Source of the DNA: Diadema setosum
Taxonomy: Eukaryota; Echinodermata; Echinoidea; Diadematoida; Diadematidae
Direction of reading: 5' to 3'
Assembly: GCA_033980235.1 (NCBI GenBank)
Contig: CM067059.1
Coordinates: forward strand, 17,680,100 to 17,744,099
DNA: 64,000 nt
Positions 10,898 through 22,492 of this stretch are shown here, piece by piece. The position numbers and the translations under genes are program-made. Positions within the stretch are counted from its first letter, which is position 1. Each line of letters starts with the position of its first letter. The notes below the pieces were generated by a model. It was not told where the DNA came from. It worked only from the letters and a program-made list of their open reading frames with translations, and did no database searches.

Positions 10898-12000
10898 TAT
10901 TGCAAACAAGTCAATATTAGTATCATTCCTGGCATTAGGAATGATAACAGCAGAGTCATGCATCTAACCTGTTGCAAAAAGGAGCAGGATCAATTTGATC
11001 TTTGCTGCATGTGAATTTTTCACTTCAACTTTTTGCAATAAAAATAGATTTGACTTAAAATTGTCTAAACCTGGATAGTTCAAGTCAAAGCAACAGAATA
11101 AAAATAGCAGATCACTTAACAATTCGAGAAAAATGTACTATTAGTACCAATGGTTGATTTCCATACGTTCTAGCATTAATTTCCTTTTGTTTAAGTAGTA
11201 TTTGTTTGTCTTTGTATATTTCATTTGTTCTCATTTTAAGTTACTGATTTTAATTTTCCCATGGTTGTACATATGTATAGAAACTAGTTCATATTGGTTA
11301 TTTAACAGGCCCATACGCATCATTTTGATGGAGTTCAGGGCTTTATAAGAGACACAAATAGGATTCAACAAAATAAAGTAAGGGACAAAGCATTTTTTCT
11401 GTAAAGTTGGATAACAATTTAAAGTGGATTCTGAAAAAAAAAATGGATAAAACTAAATCTATATGGAAAACAACAGCATACCATAATTTTAAGTCGATCT
11501 TAACTTTTAAGTTTGACATAAAAACTACCTTCTCTGTGAAACACCCCCATTTATAGCTACCTGCCTGTTTGAGTCTGTACCCAATGTTATGTATGTTGCT
11601 CACCTTATAAAGCCCAAGCTATTTTGACCCTTCCCAGGCCCAATGGGAGCACATTGTGCACCCCCTAGCCCTATACATGTACATGTATAACTAAGTTATT
11701 TTGTTCATGTACAATGCTCACTGCTAAATTGGGAGGGGTCGGGCATTACACTATCAAACAATGCACAGTTAATCACCCCCCCCCCCCCCCCGATAACCAC
11801 AGCAACAAGTACACACACACTACGACACGTAGACTTAACAGCTCGATATGAAAAGACACAGCAGTTTCATAAGAAGAAAAAATTCTATTTGTTTTGACAA
11901 AAAATCAAAACAAACAGAATTTTTTCTTCTTCTCATCATGGAGAGTGGACATGTGTGTCTAACAAAAAAATCACAGTGCGATCTTGCGACCATCAGCTGT
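10898..12000. other. Non-coding intron sequence, C-run and small hairpin
   Basis: This is SLIRP-like intron 1. It holds a C-run at 11776-11791. It also holds an inverted repeat with arms of about 25 bp at 11872-11896 and 11905-11930 ('agaagaaaaaattct' against 'agaattttttcttct', a few mismatches), separated by eight bases. I see no gene. Confidence 0.5.
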
Positions 12001-12420
12001 AAGATGGATGAGAAGTGAAGAGGAGGCCTCATGAGCGATGTGGGGAGGGAGCCTCTGGAGTACCCCCGAGGTGCTGATGATTGGGAGAGTGCCTTGTGAG
12101 ACGGAGCCCCCCACCCCATGAATGGATTTCCCAGACTGCTCTTGTGGTATCGGATCTCTGGCTATGACATATTTTTACGTACTGCGCATACGTCAGTGTC
12201 GACCCCTTGCTCACCACCCAATTTTCGAACACATTCACGGTCCCGATTATCACACATGCACCGTCCATCCAAATTCATTCCCACTGCACTCACGCCGCAT
12301 TGTTTATGACGTCATACTCCTGTCGCAATGGACGATATCGTGCAAAAGATCTTGATGACTCTGAGCAAATCTGTGCCTAGTTCCCTAGTTTTTTTCTATC
12401 TACCTATCTATTTCTTTTCA
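12000..12420. other. CpG-richer unassigned block with CRE palindrome
   Basis: This block is distinctly richer in G+C than its surroundings and contains a TGACGTCA palindrome (CREB/ATF site) at 12306-12313. An ATG at 12328-12330 follows and opens about 40 codons starting MDDIVQKILMTLSK. Together these look like a promoter with a short 5' exon, but no splice donor or downstream exon can be identified, and the block could equally be part of an unrecognised transposon. The name and function are unknown. Confidence 0.2.
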
Positions 12421-12779
12421 AGAGAGAATATTAGTAAATTAAATACATAAACGTTTATAATCGTTATACGCCACATGCAGCACCACTGACAAACAAACTA
12501 CACATAACAGCCTCTGGTACCTACTAGTTTATTTGCCCACTTTCAGTGTCCTGCAATTTGAAACTGCATACCGTAGTGCCACACATGCATGTAAACGAAA
12601 TGTTGTACATTTTGACGGGTCCGTATGACGTCACATTGACTCGAATTGACCTCAGACAAACCTGGCAATCACGTGCTCAATAAAAGTGATTCCATGCCAA
12701 AAATATGATTTTTGCCTTACGTACGCCCATATTGGCGCAAATGACAAGCGGACATGTGTGCGTGCAAAATTTTGAAATG

Positions 12780-13060
12780 CTCAAAATGGCTTGAAAAGTA
12801 TGCCAAATGATTTTGAAGTCATTTGGAGCATTTTTTAGTTTTGACGCACGCATATGCGCCCATCATGAGATAGCCTATCGACTACGTTAGACTTCTATAA
12901 TGCAATTACTATTGCATGTGACTTTAAGATACTGCTCAAGAAATTTGGTACAGAAATGACTATTACAGTAATTACAAGTACAGAGATATGACTGATCATC
13001 TGACTTGACTTCAAAAAGACAAAATGGCGCATAGATGACGTCATGCATGACTGAGCTGAC
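12780..13060. repeat. Dispersed repeat family D, copy 1
   Basis: Similar wording occurs at about 24360-24590 and 61450-61920. The shared phrases are 'catttggagcattttt', a 'gatatgatcatc-tgac' stretch and a 'gcgcatagatgacgtcatgcat' stretch that carries a CRE-like palindrome. The copies are diverged and their ends are not defined. It is non-coding. Confidence 0.5.
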
Positions 13061-13285
13061 TGACCTGGCTGACCAGGTACTAGACCTACATGTATCTAGG
13101 CCCTAGACCTAGATGGTAGTTATAGCCTATATATACTAATATAGACCTAGTTAAGACTTGACTCTGTCTCTGTGACATGACTGTATGAAATTGCACGGAC
13201 ATTATGTTGAGATACAGTGATAACATATGGCAGAAAGAAAGAAGAATAAAAAACAGAATAAAAGAAAGAATTCGTACAATCACAA

Positions 13286-15245
13286 TTAAAGGGACTGTAC
13301 AGTACTGGTTGAGGTGGGGATTCATGTTTTGAATATTCCTAAGTGAGGTAATGAGAAACCTCTTATGAAATATGAAAGAGAATGTAATTTTCAGAAGGAT
13401 TCACCATTTATTTGATGAAATTGGTTTTCAAATGGCTGAATCCCAAAAAGTGATAATAAAAGGCGACAGGCCATCACGCCTTTCTCTTTGACTTTGTTTC
13501 ACATTGTTTTTGGATATCTCAGCCATTTCAAAACCGATTTTCATCAAATAAACTTTTGACACCCCTTAGAATTGCATGATACTTGACATCTCATAGAGTG
13601 GTTTCTGAATATCTTGCAAAACGTTAAAGGACAAGTTCACTTTCATGTATCTACATGTGGATTGAGTTAATGCAACAATATTAGTAACGTTAGAACACAT
13701 CAGTGAAAATTTGGGGAAAATCAGACAATCTGTTCAAAAGTTTGAGTATCTGTGCAGTCACTGCTGGATGAGAAGACTACTACAGTGTATGATGTCACAT
13801 GCGTACAACGATATAGAAAGGAAAATAAATACAAAACCCTGTAGGTCTAGAGAATTTCATAAAACTTTATTTTTAGAATGAAGTGCACATTTCTTCAACT
13901 TGTTACTGACGTACGTTCCCCCTCCCTTCTGGACTAAGAGAGAAGAAGAGTTAGTATTCTTTAGCTTTTGTTATGCGAGAAAAGTGAAAATATGTTGATT
14001 TTTCTTTATTCTTTCTTTGAGTCGCTGTACACGTGACATCACAAGCTACTACTACTAGTACTAGCATGACTAGGCCTAACTATACACAGCCCAGTCGCTG
14101 TGTACATGGTACGTCGCGACAGGGCTGTACTCGCACGACCACCAACCACTAGGAGAGCGACGTAATCGTATCACGATAGCTTTGACTTTTGATACTTACG
14201 ATCATTTTTGTCACCTCAAACTCATCGAGTATACTCTTCAATATTTACTCTACATCTGATGATATTAGTATTCAAATGTACGCAATGAAACTTACCGAAA
14301 TTGATCATCATATCCAGCATGTCCACACGGTACACAATCTTTCACGCCAGGCCAAGTTTAGATATCGGGTGGTCACGTGATGTGAATGCCCTTTCAAAAG
14401 GTCGCGCTGTCGACCGTGCTGCTACACTCAAGCAGCGTACGCACGGTTACTAGTAAGTAGTATACAGCTATAAACTGTACTGGGCTTGGCGGCGGCTGGC
14501 GTCTGGTCGGGCGAGGAACATTGAGCTCCATACCACGGTTTGTAGCAGACGCCAAGGTTTGTTCGACACTTTCAACGCACACGCGCTCGCTCTGGAGCAC
14601 ATCCGGTCACGCATGCGCATAAGTCAAGGCGCCATTTTGAATTCTGCAACGACGAAGCCCGACGGTCAGGAATTGCGCCAGAAAGTGTCATTTATTTGTT
14701 CCACGGACTTATCGCAAGTGGTCTCCATGGACCCAGTGTGGCGAACTATTCTTCTATTTAAATAGAAACATGCATTTAACGTGAGTAAAGTATTCTGTTT
14801 AAAGGAGAAAAGTATAGACTCTACATGTTCCTAAGTTTTGTAGCTGTGTTGAGGTTCCTCACTTCGAGGCTGCATGCCGTGCTCGTCAGACGCTGTTTTC
14901 GCATAGCGTAACAGTGTCTGGTCGGGCTAGACTAGGCCTAGGCCTAGTAGTGGTATGCACTAAAATAGTAGACATCTAGATCTATATATTAGGCCTAACG
15001 TTAGAACTAGTCTTCTCATCCAGCACTGGCAGCAGTGTCAGTGATCACATGCCATGGTGATCCAGCCGTGACTGAGCAAAAACTTCAAGAATTCATAATT
15101 TTTATACGGATTGTCCGATTTTCCTCAAACCTTTGCTGATGTGTTCTACTAATATTGCTGGATTCACTCAACCCACATGTCTAAGATTAAGAATGTGAAC
15201 TTGTCCTTTAAAAGCTAAATCCTCACCTCAACCAGAAAGTTCTGT
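13286..15245. mobile_element. TTAA MITE family A, copy 2, split by family B
   Basis: The left part (13286-13623) starts TTAA-AGGGACTGTACAG and shares the whole body of family A. Its other end resumes at 15212-15245 ('ctcacctcaaccagaaagttctg'), after an insertion of 1.58 kb. The final CCCTTTAA is missing, so the right end is truncated or mutated. It ends about 130 bp inside intron 1 of the SLIRP-like gene, close to exon 1. Confidence 0.8.
13624..15211. mobile_element. TTAA-flanked element family B, copy 1
   Basis: The termini are TTAA-AGGACAAGTTCAC and GTGAACTTGTCCT-TTAA, perfect inverted repeats within a duplicated TTAA. The subterminal parts also match each other, as in 'cttcactg/tgtgttct' and 'aatattagtaac / ctactaatatt'. 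The middle (about 14100-14950) is unusually GC-rich and carries short open frames and a YY1-like GCCATTTTG, but no transposase that I recognise. A remnant of the same family surrounds the Harbinger insertion at 25140. Confidence 0.8.
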
Positions 15246-15378
15246 AGGCCTACAGACACAGTAAATACACATCCTTCAATCACGTTAATTAATATAGAAA
15301 ACAGACTGGCTGGCGTATCACCTAAAAACCTCAAAAACTGAAAGCGGGACGACCAGATCTGCCTCTGCATGTACTTAC

Positions 15379-15439
15379 GAGCACCAACCGTCCACGGTAA
15401 CCGAGACACAAACACTTCTAAGCTCTTCTTTGCTGCCAT
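15379..15439 (-). CDS. SLIRP: SLIRP-like RNA-binding protein, exon 1 with start codon
   Basis: The ATG at 15437-15439 sits in a good context (A at -3, G at +4) and opens MAAKKSLEVFVSRLPWTVGA. The exon then ends in phase 1 at a GTAAGT donor. EVFVSRLPW is strand beta-1 (RNP2) of an RRM and aligns with VAFVRRIPW of human SLIRP. The protein is thus a short leader plus one RRM; exons 1-3 give 76 residues against 109 in human. The leader is shorter than that of the human protein, so mitochondrial import is not evident from this sequence. Joining to exon 2 restores a Gln codon and an uninterrupted RRM. Confidence 0.88.
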
Positions 15440-15595
15440 TTTTCAGCAGATAGACCTATGCCTACCGTAAATAAACTTTACATGAAGGTACTCAACGCCA
15501 ATCAATGCACCGCACAGTACGTACTAGTATATCGTCGGTTCATTGACTGTATGTACTTCGCAGATCTTTTTAGATGAAGCACGTGATGGATATGG
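15440..15595 (-). promoter_or_regulatory. Presumed promoter and 5' UTR of the SLIRP-like gene
   Basis: Immediately upstream of the ATG (on the minus strand) there is a plus-strand CCAAT at 15498-15502, about 60 bp from the start codon, and no TATA box. The region is short because a truncated MITE begins at about 15596. The transcription start is not determined. Confidence 0.35.
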
Positions 15596-15690
15596 GACGC
15601 CAAGTGTCGCATGGCCTACTCTTCTGTGGGCCTACTCAGTATTTCGTAGAATACGAAATCGGTCATTTCGTCGACGAATGTGTTATACAT
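15596..15690 (+). mobile_element. Truncated MITE F copy
   Basis: The terminus GACGCCAAGTGTCGCATGGCC and the inner ATTTCGTCGACGAA palindrome match the full copy at 39952-40108. The right terminus is missing. It lies some 150 bp upstream of the SLIRP-like start codon. Confidence 0.6.
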
Positions 15691-15819
15691 AGCATGTACA
15701 TTGTACATGTAAATTATTTGTTTTATAAGGAAGGTATAGAAGCAACCCCGCTAATATTAAGAATAGACGAAAATATGTGAATTATAAAAACACGCTCACT
15801 AATTAAGTTCGTTTATAAA

Positions 15820-17940
15820 AGAGAAATGAAATATAAAAATGACATTAAGAATATTTGGGGGAAAAAATGTTATGAATACATACATCTAATGATGTATTTA
15901 GTATTTCAGAAGTACGTATGTGGTAATCCCTCAAGCAATGTACCTGCTGACATGGCCGAAATTTTTAATGATTTTTTTGTTTATGCATTGATTGGGAAAA
16001 ATTATCACAAAATATCCCTCAAACTCATAAGTGTTTATGTTTTTTTAGATATACCTAATCCTAAAACTATATTTTGGACCCCACATATAATGAAGAGGTT
16101 GATATTATTTGTCATTTGAAAGAACGGAAAAGCCCAAGTTGTGATGGAATCGATAATTATTTGTTGAATAATATAATTCCCCAAATAATAGATCCCTTAG
16201 TACACATTATTAATTCATCGCTTATGGCTGGACTTGTACCAAATAAGATGAAGACTGCCATATAAGATCGAGGAAAAGAGTGATGTCAATAATTACAGAC
16301 TAATATCGATATTAACTTCAATTTCTAACATTTTTACAAGAATATTTTATATCCAAACCGTGAAATTTGTTAACATGAGTAATCTCTAAATCCAAATTTT
16401 TAATTTGGATTTAGAGAAAATCACAATGCCACCACGCCTTATACTTACCTTTGTGCAAAAGATTACACATGCACTTCGCGTACACAGGCATCTTCCTGGA
16501 CTTTTCCAAGGCTTTTGATATACGATTAATCACGATATAGGCCTACTTCTCTCTAAATTATCCCATTACGGCATACGTGGAAGAGCCTTGCATGTTTCAC
16601 GAGTTACAGTGTATTCATCTAACAGATTTCAATATGTAAATGTTAACGGTTTTGATCTTTCAATGAAGAAAGAGGACCTAAACAAAATTGGTGACTGGGC
16701 GAAAAATGGATGATGGATTTGAACACAGATAAGTGTAAGGTTTTGACAATATTCAGGAAAAGAAGTAGGGTGCAACATCATCTAAATAACGCCCCTCTTG
16801 AATCTGTTGAATCCGTGAAGTACTTGGGTGTAACCATCACTTCTGATTTGAAGTGGACCCAACACATCAACAATACTGTCAATAAAGCCAATAACGTGCT
16901 TGCATTTCTAAAAGGCAATCTTCGCATAAAATCTTCTGATGTTAAAGGGATAGTACAGTTTTGGTGGAGATGAGAATTTGGCTTTTAACTTTTTGTGAGA
17001 TACCAAGAAAACACTTATGATACAATAGTACAGAGCATACCATTTTAAGAGGAATTCAAAGTTTATTTGATGAAAATCGGGTTTGGAATGACTGAAACAT
17101 CCAAAAACAAAGTAAAACAAAGCGATTGTAATAAAGTGTGGGTCCCACACTTTATCAGAATCGCTCTTTTTGGATATCTCAGCCATTTCAAAACCAGTTT
17201 TCATCAAATAAACGTTGAATTCCTCATAGAATTACATACTCTTTCATTTGTAATAAAATGTTTTCATCAAATAAACGTTGAATTCCTTATAGAATTACAT
17301 ACTCTTTCGATTGTAATAAAGTGTGGGTCCCACACTTTATCAGAATCGCTCTTTTTGGATATCTCAGCCATTTCAAAACCAGTTTTCATCAAATAAACGT
17401 TGAATTCCTCATAGAATTACATACTCTTTCATATTTCATAAGAGGTTTCTCATTATCTCACCAAAAAATGTTAGAAACCTGAAACTAGGTCTCAACCAAA
17501 ATTATAGGATCCCTTTAAAGCCACAGCTTACACTTGGGGGGAATATAAATTCGACATTGCTAGACAAACTTTTTCTTTGGCAAAAAATGGCGCTCAGAAT
17601 AGTTTTCAACCTTCATATCCGAGATTATGGTATTATACTGATAAGTTGTTCCCTGAATTCATGTAGCATAAAATCCTGAAAATAAAAGAGTAGTTTTTAT
17701 TTCAACTTGGTCAATTTATGTTTAATTACAACTGCAACCACTTACAAAAAAATAAAAAAATCACTCTTTATTTCCCCGTAACAGCCACGTACATAACTAT
17801 ACCTTACGAGACAATCCAAAGAATTTCATCTTCCCTTAGTGAGAACTATACGCACTCAAAATACATTTGTGTATACTTAGATAATAATTTAAAAGAATCT
17901 GTTAAGTTTATTACTTTTAGATATAAACTTTAAAAATATT
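15820..17940 (+). pseudogene. Dead non-LTR retrotransposon 1 (reverse transcriptase part)
   Basis: Conceptual translation in shifting frames gives the order of a CR1/Jockey-type reverse transcriptase. First comes a linker ending DMAEIFNDFF (near 15950). Then come an HLKERKSPSCDGID...NYLLN block (16100-16180), LVHIINSSLMAGLVPNKMK, FGFRENH, a FLDFSKAFDTINHD-like block (16490-16540, with a stop in it), and finally KYLGVTITSDLKWTQHINN (16825-16875). The catalytic FADD segment is deleted near 16660. Frameshifts and stops make it inactive. The 5' half with the endonuclease is absent. MITE A copy 3 interrupts it at 16946-17514. The sequence after 17520 resumes the frame for a few codons and then decays. 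Confidence 0.8.
16946..17514. mobile_element. TTAA MITE family A, copy 3, in the dead retrotransposon
   Basis: The element runs from AGGGATAGTACAG to GGATCCCT and is flanked by TTAA at 16942-16945 and 17515-17518. Removing it with one TTAA joins ...SSDV-K to ATAYT, the expected continuation of the reverse-transcriptase reading frame, so the precise insertion can be read directly. Inside, a segment of about 183 bp ('gtgtgggtcccacactttatc...') is duplicated in tandem (starts near 17128 and 17311). Confidence 0.92.
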
Positions 17941-18008
17941 TGCTTTCCACATATACCAGTTAATTCCGTTTATGACCCCCCCCCCCCCCCATGTTTCACT
18001 GGGGGCAT

Positions 18009-20052
18009 CCCACGAGACCGACACCCACGAGTCATACGGTCCACGAGACCGACATCAACAATAGGTCCATGAGTCATACAGCCCACGAGTTAAGGCCACC
18101 GCACACTACACGATCAGACTGGTCTTAAAGTCTTGAGCCAAGCTGGGTCTTAAGACCAGTCGTAAGACCAGACACCGCACACTATATACAACCCGACTGT
18201 AAAGCGCGCGCAGTGCGCACTGCGTGCGCTTGCATTTTACTGCATTGTGAATGGCTGAAAGCTCACGACTGGTCGTAGAAATTCAACATGTCAAATCTCT
18301 ACGACTGGCGCTAAGACCCAGTCGTACGACTAGAAAATGGCAAGACTGTGACGTCACACTTCTAGTCTTAAGGTCTTAAGACCGGTGAATCGGGGCAAAA
18401 TCGTGTAGTGTGCGGCGGGCTTTATACGGCTCAGGAGTCATACAGCCCATGAGTTCGACACTATATACGCACAAAAGGCTCATGAGACCGACACTAAGCA
18501 AGCATAGCCCACGAGACCGACACTAAAACAATAAAGGCTCATGAGACCGACACTAAGCAAAGAAAGCCCACGAGACCGACAGTAGACAAAAACGGCCCAC
18601 GAGACCGACACTAAGCTAAAAAGGCTCACGAGACCGACACTAAACAAAGAAAGCCCACGAGACCGACAGTAGGCAAAGAAGGCCCACGAGACCGACAGGA
18701 TAAACAGCGCCATCTACATGTCAATCACCTGTACAGGGTGTTCCATGAACGGAAAAATAACATACTGGTGGTTGTAATTTCGTCACGCTATCAATTGAAA
18801 GATGGTGACCATCTACATAATTATGAACGACATCAAACATGTAATTCTACATACTTCTGGGGGGGGGGGGGCAAGTGTGTCAGGGAGCGACATTGTTATC
18901 AAGTAGAAAAATAGAATTGTATTCTTCATGCCCCCCCCCAAAAAAAAATAGAAGAATTAGTATTCTTCATCACCTCCCTCAAAAAAAAAAGAGACAAAAA
19001 AACCCCCACAAATTAAAAAGAGGGCAAGAACGATGTATGGATTGATTTTAGAGCTTTAATAATGCCATCGTGCTATTTTAATAGGCTTTCCCAGGTTTTA
19101 GCTAGAAGGTGGACAGGATATAATTGTTACCTCTTCTCTTTCCCGATTCACTAGTTACATTTTTGTACTTATTCTTTTTTAGATATTCTACCCTCTTGCT
19201 TGGAAGTTTTGCAGTAAGATCTATTTGTAATTTTCTCTGTAACTATAGTGTAATGCTACTGATTAAAACGTTTTATATCGCAGGGATTCACCCCAATTTG
19301 TGGCTTGTGTTATTCTCCTCCAAACAGTACATTTTTTTCGTGAAATACAATAGCTGTTTTCCTGGATGCATCTAATTTTCCCGAATCCCTTACGGTACCT
19401 TATTAGACGATTACGTTATCTTTTTTTTTTTAATTAATACTAATTCAACACCCTCGCATGTTTACTGTGGAAAGATCTGTTACACACTTTTACTGTACTT
19501 TGCTCATTTTTTTTTCACAAACAAACACCCATGCAAACACAATTAAAGATCCTGATCATTTCAGGGGGGAGGGGGGGGGGGGGGCAACTGATGGGGTTAC
19601 ACCCTGCCGGAGATGGCAACTCTTCTTTTCCATCTCTCATATCTTCCTATGCTATTATCAGGACACCCTATACAATTTATTGGTCTATAGGTGGCGCTGT
19701 TCATCCTGTCGGTCTCGTGGGCCTTCTTTGCTTATATTAATGTCGGTCTCGTGAACCTCTTTTGCGTAATGTCGGTCTCGTGAGCCTTGTATGCGTAGCG
19801 TCGGTCTCGTTGACCTTTTAAGTGTAGTGTCGGTCTCGTGGGCTTTGATTGCTTACTGTCGGTCTCATGAGCCTTTTGTGCGTAGTGTCGGTCTCGTGAG
19901 CCGTATAACTCCTGGGCTTATTTTACTTGATGTCGAACTCGTGGGCTTTATTTACTCAGTGTCGAACTCGTGGGTTGTATAACTGGTGGGCTGTATGACT
20001 TGTGAGCTGTATGACTCGTGGGCTGTATGACTCGTGGGTGTCGATCTCGTGA
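18009..20052. mobile_element. Foldback-type element with tandem-repeat arms
   Basis: The left arm (18009-18716) is a tandem array of units of about 20-30 bp containing CCCACGAGACCGACACTAA. The right arm (19690-20052) is the inverted array with GTCGGTCTCGTGGGCC. The innermost parts (18672-18713 and 19691-19731) are about 95% complementary and include AGGATAAACAGCGCCA. Pairing continues into 'gtacagggtgttcc' and 'ggacaccctatac'. Long inverted arms built of short direct repeats are typical of foldback elements. The spacer has no recognisable gene. It separates two dead retrotransposons and may have inserted into one. Confidence 0.75.
18093..18421. mobile_element. 329-bp Harbinger-like MITE inside the foldback arm
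   Basis: The termini AGGCCACCGCACACTACACGAT and AGCCCGCCGCACACTACACGAT (complement of the right end) are flanked by TTA at 18090-18092 and 18422-18424. A three-base TWA duplication is characteristic of PIF/Harbinger elements. The interior has repeated 'gtcttaagaccagtcg' palindromes. Its removal restores the tandem register of the arm (CACGAG-TTA-TACGG). Confidence 0.85.
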
Positions 20053-20785
20053 CGTGCACCCGTTTCACTTGTCCTTTAGATTTTGTAGCGTGTCCACAGA
20101 CCTTTTCCATTCCTTTCCTTTTCCTTCTTTTTCTCCATTCTTCCCTGCTTCTTTTTCCTCGTTCTTCGTTGTGCAGTGCATGCATGCATGTGTGTGTGTG
20201 CATTTTCTTCATTTCTGTTATTTCTGTGTTTTGTGTTGTTATTGTCGTTGTTGTCGATATTGTTTTGTGTGGCCGCGTGTATTATTATCTTCTCTTTTGG
20301 TCACATTTTCCTGGCATGCAGGGCCAAATAGTACCTGTGCCATAAATTTGCTATGTTATATATTTTATATGTTTGCAGTCTAAAATCATAGTAAGTATTG
20401 TTTATATATAGTATTAGCATGTACAATGGTATATATAGATAAATAAAGTATGAATAAATGTATTTCATTGGTATAACAAATTGGTGCTGTCGTTGTTTTG
20501 TTTCCAGTGTTCCACGTCTTATACCAGCTTGGCTTTTTAGTGGAACACTGTTTTCCGCCGTTATGATTACTTATACTTTTGTTACCATGACAAAGTGTGC
20601 ATCGTTTCTTTTTTTATGACATCATTCGTGCATATACTTTATATTGTATTCGAAAAAAAACTGTCCTCATCAGATGAATGAGAGAAAAATCGACAACTTG
20701 TACCACTTCGAATCATGTTTTCTCTTCTTTTTTTTTTTTTTGATGATGATGATGGAAATAAACAAACTATTGAATTGAAATCTAA
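20053..20785 (+). repeat. Retrotransposon 3' end-like sequence
   Basis: T-rich non-coding DNA contains several AATAAA signals (near 20440-20460). It ends in a GAT microsatellite followed by GGAAATAAACAAACTATTGAATTGAA near 20740-20785, the kind of short-repeat 3' tail typical of CR1-like elements. It could be the displaced 3' UTR of non-LTR element 1, cut off by the foldback element. That link is an inference. Confidence 0.4.
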
Positions 20786-22492
20786 GTTTTCAGTTATTGG
20801 TTACATAAACATGGCTTAACAACAAATCTCCCCCTTTATATGGCATTGATGGATATTCTGTTGTCCGTTCTGATAGAAAAAAAAATGAGGACGAGGGGGC
20901 GGAGTTGCCCTGTTCCTATCACACTCGTTATCGTTTGAAGTAAGATCTGATTTGATATACAACGGAAATGAATATGATTGCATGCGTGTTGAAATTAATA
21001 TAAATAGAAAAAATATAATACTTTGTGTAATATACAGGCCCCCTCATAACTACAGATAGTAATACATTTTTGGAAAATTTTGATGTTTTATTAGAGTTGA
21101 TCAATCAAAAAAAAATAAAGATATACTTGATGGGCGATTTAAATATTGATCTTTTCAATCAAGAAAACAATGTTAAGAATAAAGCTTTGCAATATTTTGC
21201 AACAAATTTTTGTAATATCACAATAAAGCCCTCGAGAATTACGGTCAATTCAGGAATTGATTGATAATATTTTTACTGATATTGATACTCATTACTCGAA
21301 ATCTGGTCTTTTGTATAGTGATATTCCTGACCATTTACCTATATCTTTCATCTGTGACGACACACAATACTATTCCCATGTCAAGCAAACAGAAAGTAAG
21401 AAGAAGCACAAATTCACATCAGAAAATACAACTCAACGATGATTGAATTTTAATCACGGAAACATGAGATGATGTATTACCTTTGCGCAAACCCAAATAT
21501 TGCTTATGATACGTTCTGGAATGTATATTTCTTTCTGACAAACATATCCCCACAATAATTGAAAAGAAAAATAATAGAAAAATTTAAAATCCATGTATAA
21601 CAAAAGGAATTTTCCGAACAATCAAGAAAAGAAATATGCTATAATATACGGTATATCGTACAATGATAACGTTAATCGATATAAATTACATAGAAAAAAA
21701 AATTGACACAAAGAATTAGGCTTTCTTGTACTGGATGTATTATACAGAAGCCTTTGGATATGCTACTGGAAACAATGTAAGCCACTTGGAAAGCTATTAA
21801 TGAGGTTATTTCAAGCAAAAGAATGTGTCAACACTTCAAATATTATGCGTGACGGTCAAACACTCTAACCCAGGGGATGTAGCACGTTGTTTTAATGAAT
21901 ATTTTGTTAATATAGGTCCTAGTCAAGCATCAAAAATATAGATCCCACACAAACTGATTTCTCGCAGTATTTAGGTGCGTCAAAATCTTAATGATAATTC
22001 ATTATTTTTTAAACCAACAGATTATAGTGAGATCCTTGACAATGTGCATTCATTAAAATCAAGTTATACAATGGGTCATGATGAAATGTGTGTATCTTTT
22101 ACAACTTGTTTTACAAATTGTTGGTAGCATAATGACACCTTTAGTGCATATTTGTAACTTGTCACTCTCAACAGGTATATTTCCAACCGCATGTAAAATT
22201 GCAAAAGTTATTCCAATATACAAAAAAGATGACTTCTCTCTTGTATCAAATTACCGTCCCATCTCTCTTCTTCCTAGTATTTCTAAGATAATAAAAAGGC
22301 TTGTTTATAACAGACTGTATGATTTTTTGATACAATATGATATACTTAATCAAGACCAGTACGGTTTCAGGAAATTTCATTCTACAGACATGGCACTATA
22401 GCCCAATTATACGATATGGTGTCGACTGCTTTAGCTGAACAAAATTATGTCATCGGTGTTTTCATGGACCTAAACTTCGGCATTCGACACTC
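20780..22492 (+). pseudogene. Dead non-LTR retrotransposon 2 (endonuclease and RT start)
   Basis: Shifting frames spell an APE-type endonuclease. They give TWLNNKSPP then YGIDGYSVVRSDR (20800-20880), IILCVIYRPPHN (about 21015-21050), LMGDLNIDLF (21125-21160), and IDNIFTDID...SGLLYSDIPDHLPI (21255-21345). The start of a reverse transcriptase follows: KIAKVIPIYKKDD...NYRPISLLPSISKIIKRLVYNRL (22195-22315) and QYGFRKFHSTD. The copy stops abruptly near 22492, just after a FMDLN motif, before the catalytic aspartates. Stops and frameshifts are frequent. The family is CR1/Jockey-like and differs from element 1 in wording. Confidence 0.8.

Noticed and set aside
14559..14765. Open frame in a GC-rich block with a strong downstream donor, considered as MTR exon 1
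   Set aside because: It stops at TAG before the donor, the phase is wrong for the 26410 exon, and the block lies between the inverted ends of TTAA family B.
18009..18713. Direct repeats of about 27 bp, considered as a CRISPR array
   Set aside because: The spacers are themselves similar, the array is mirrored at 19690-20052 and no cas genes are present; a foldback element explains it better.
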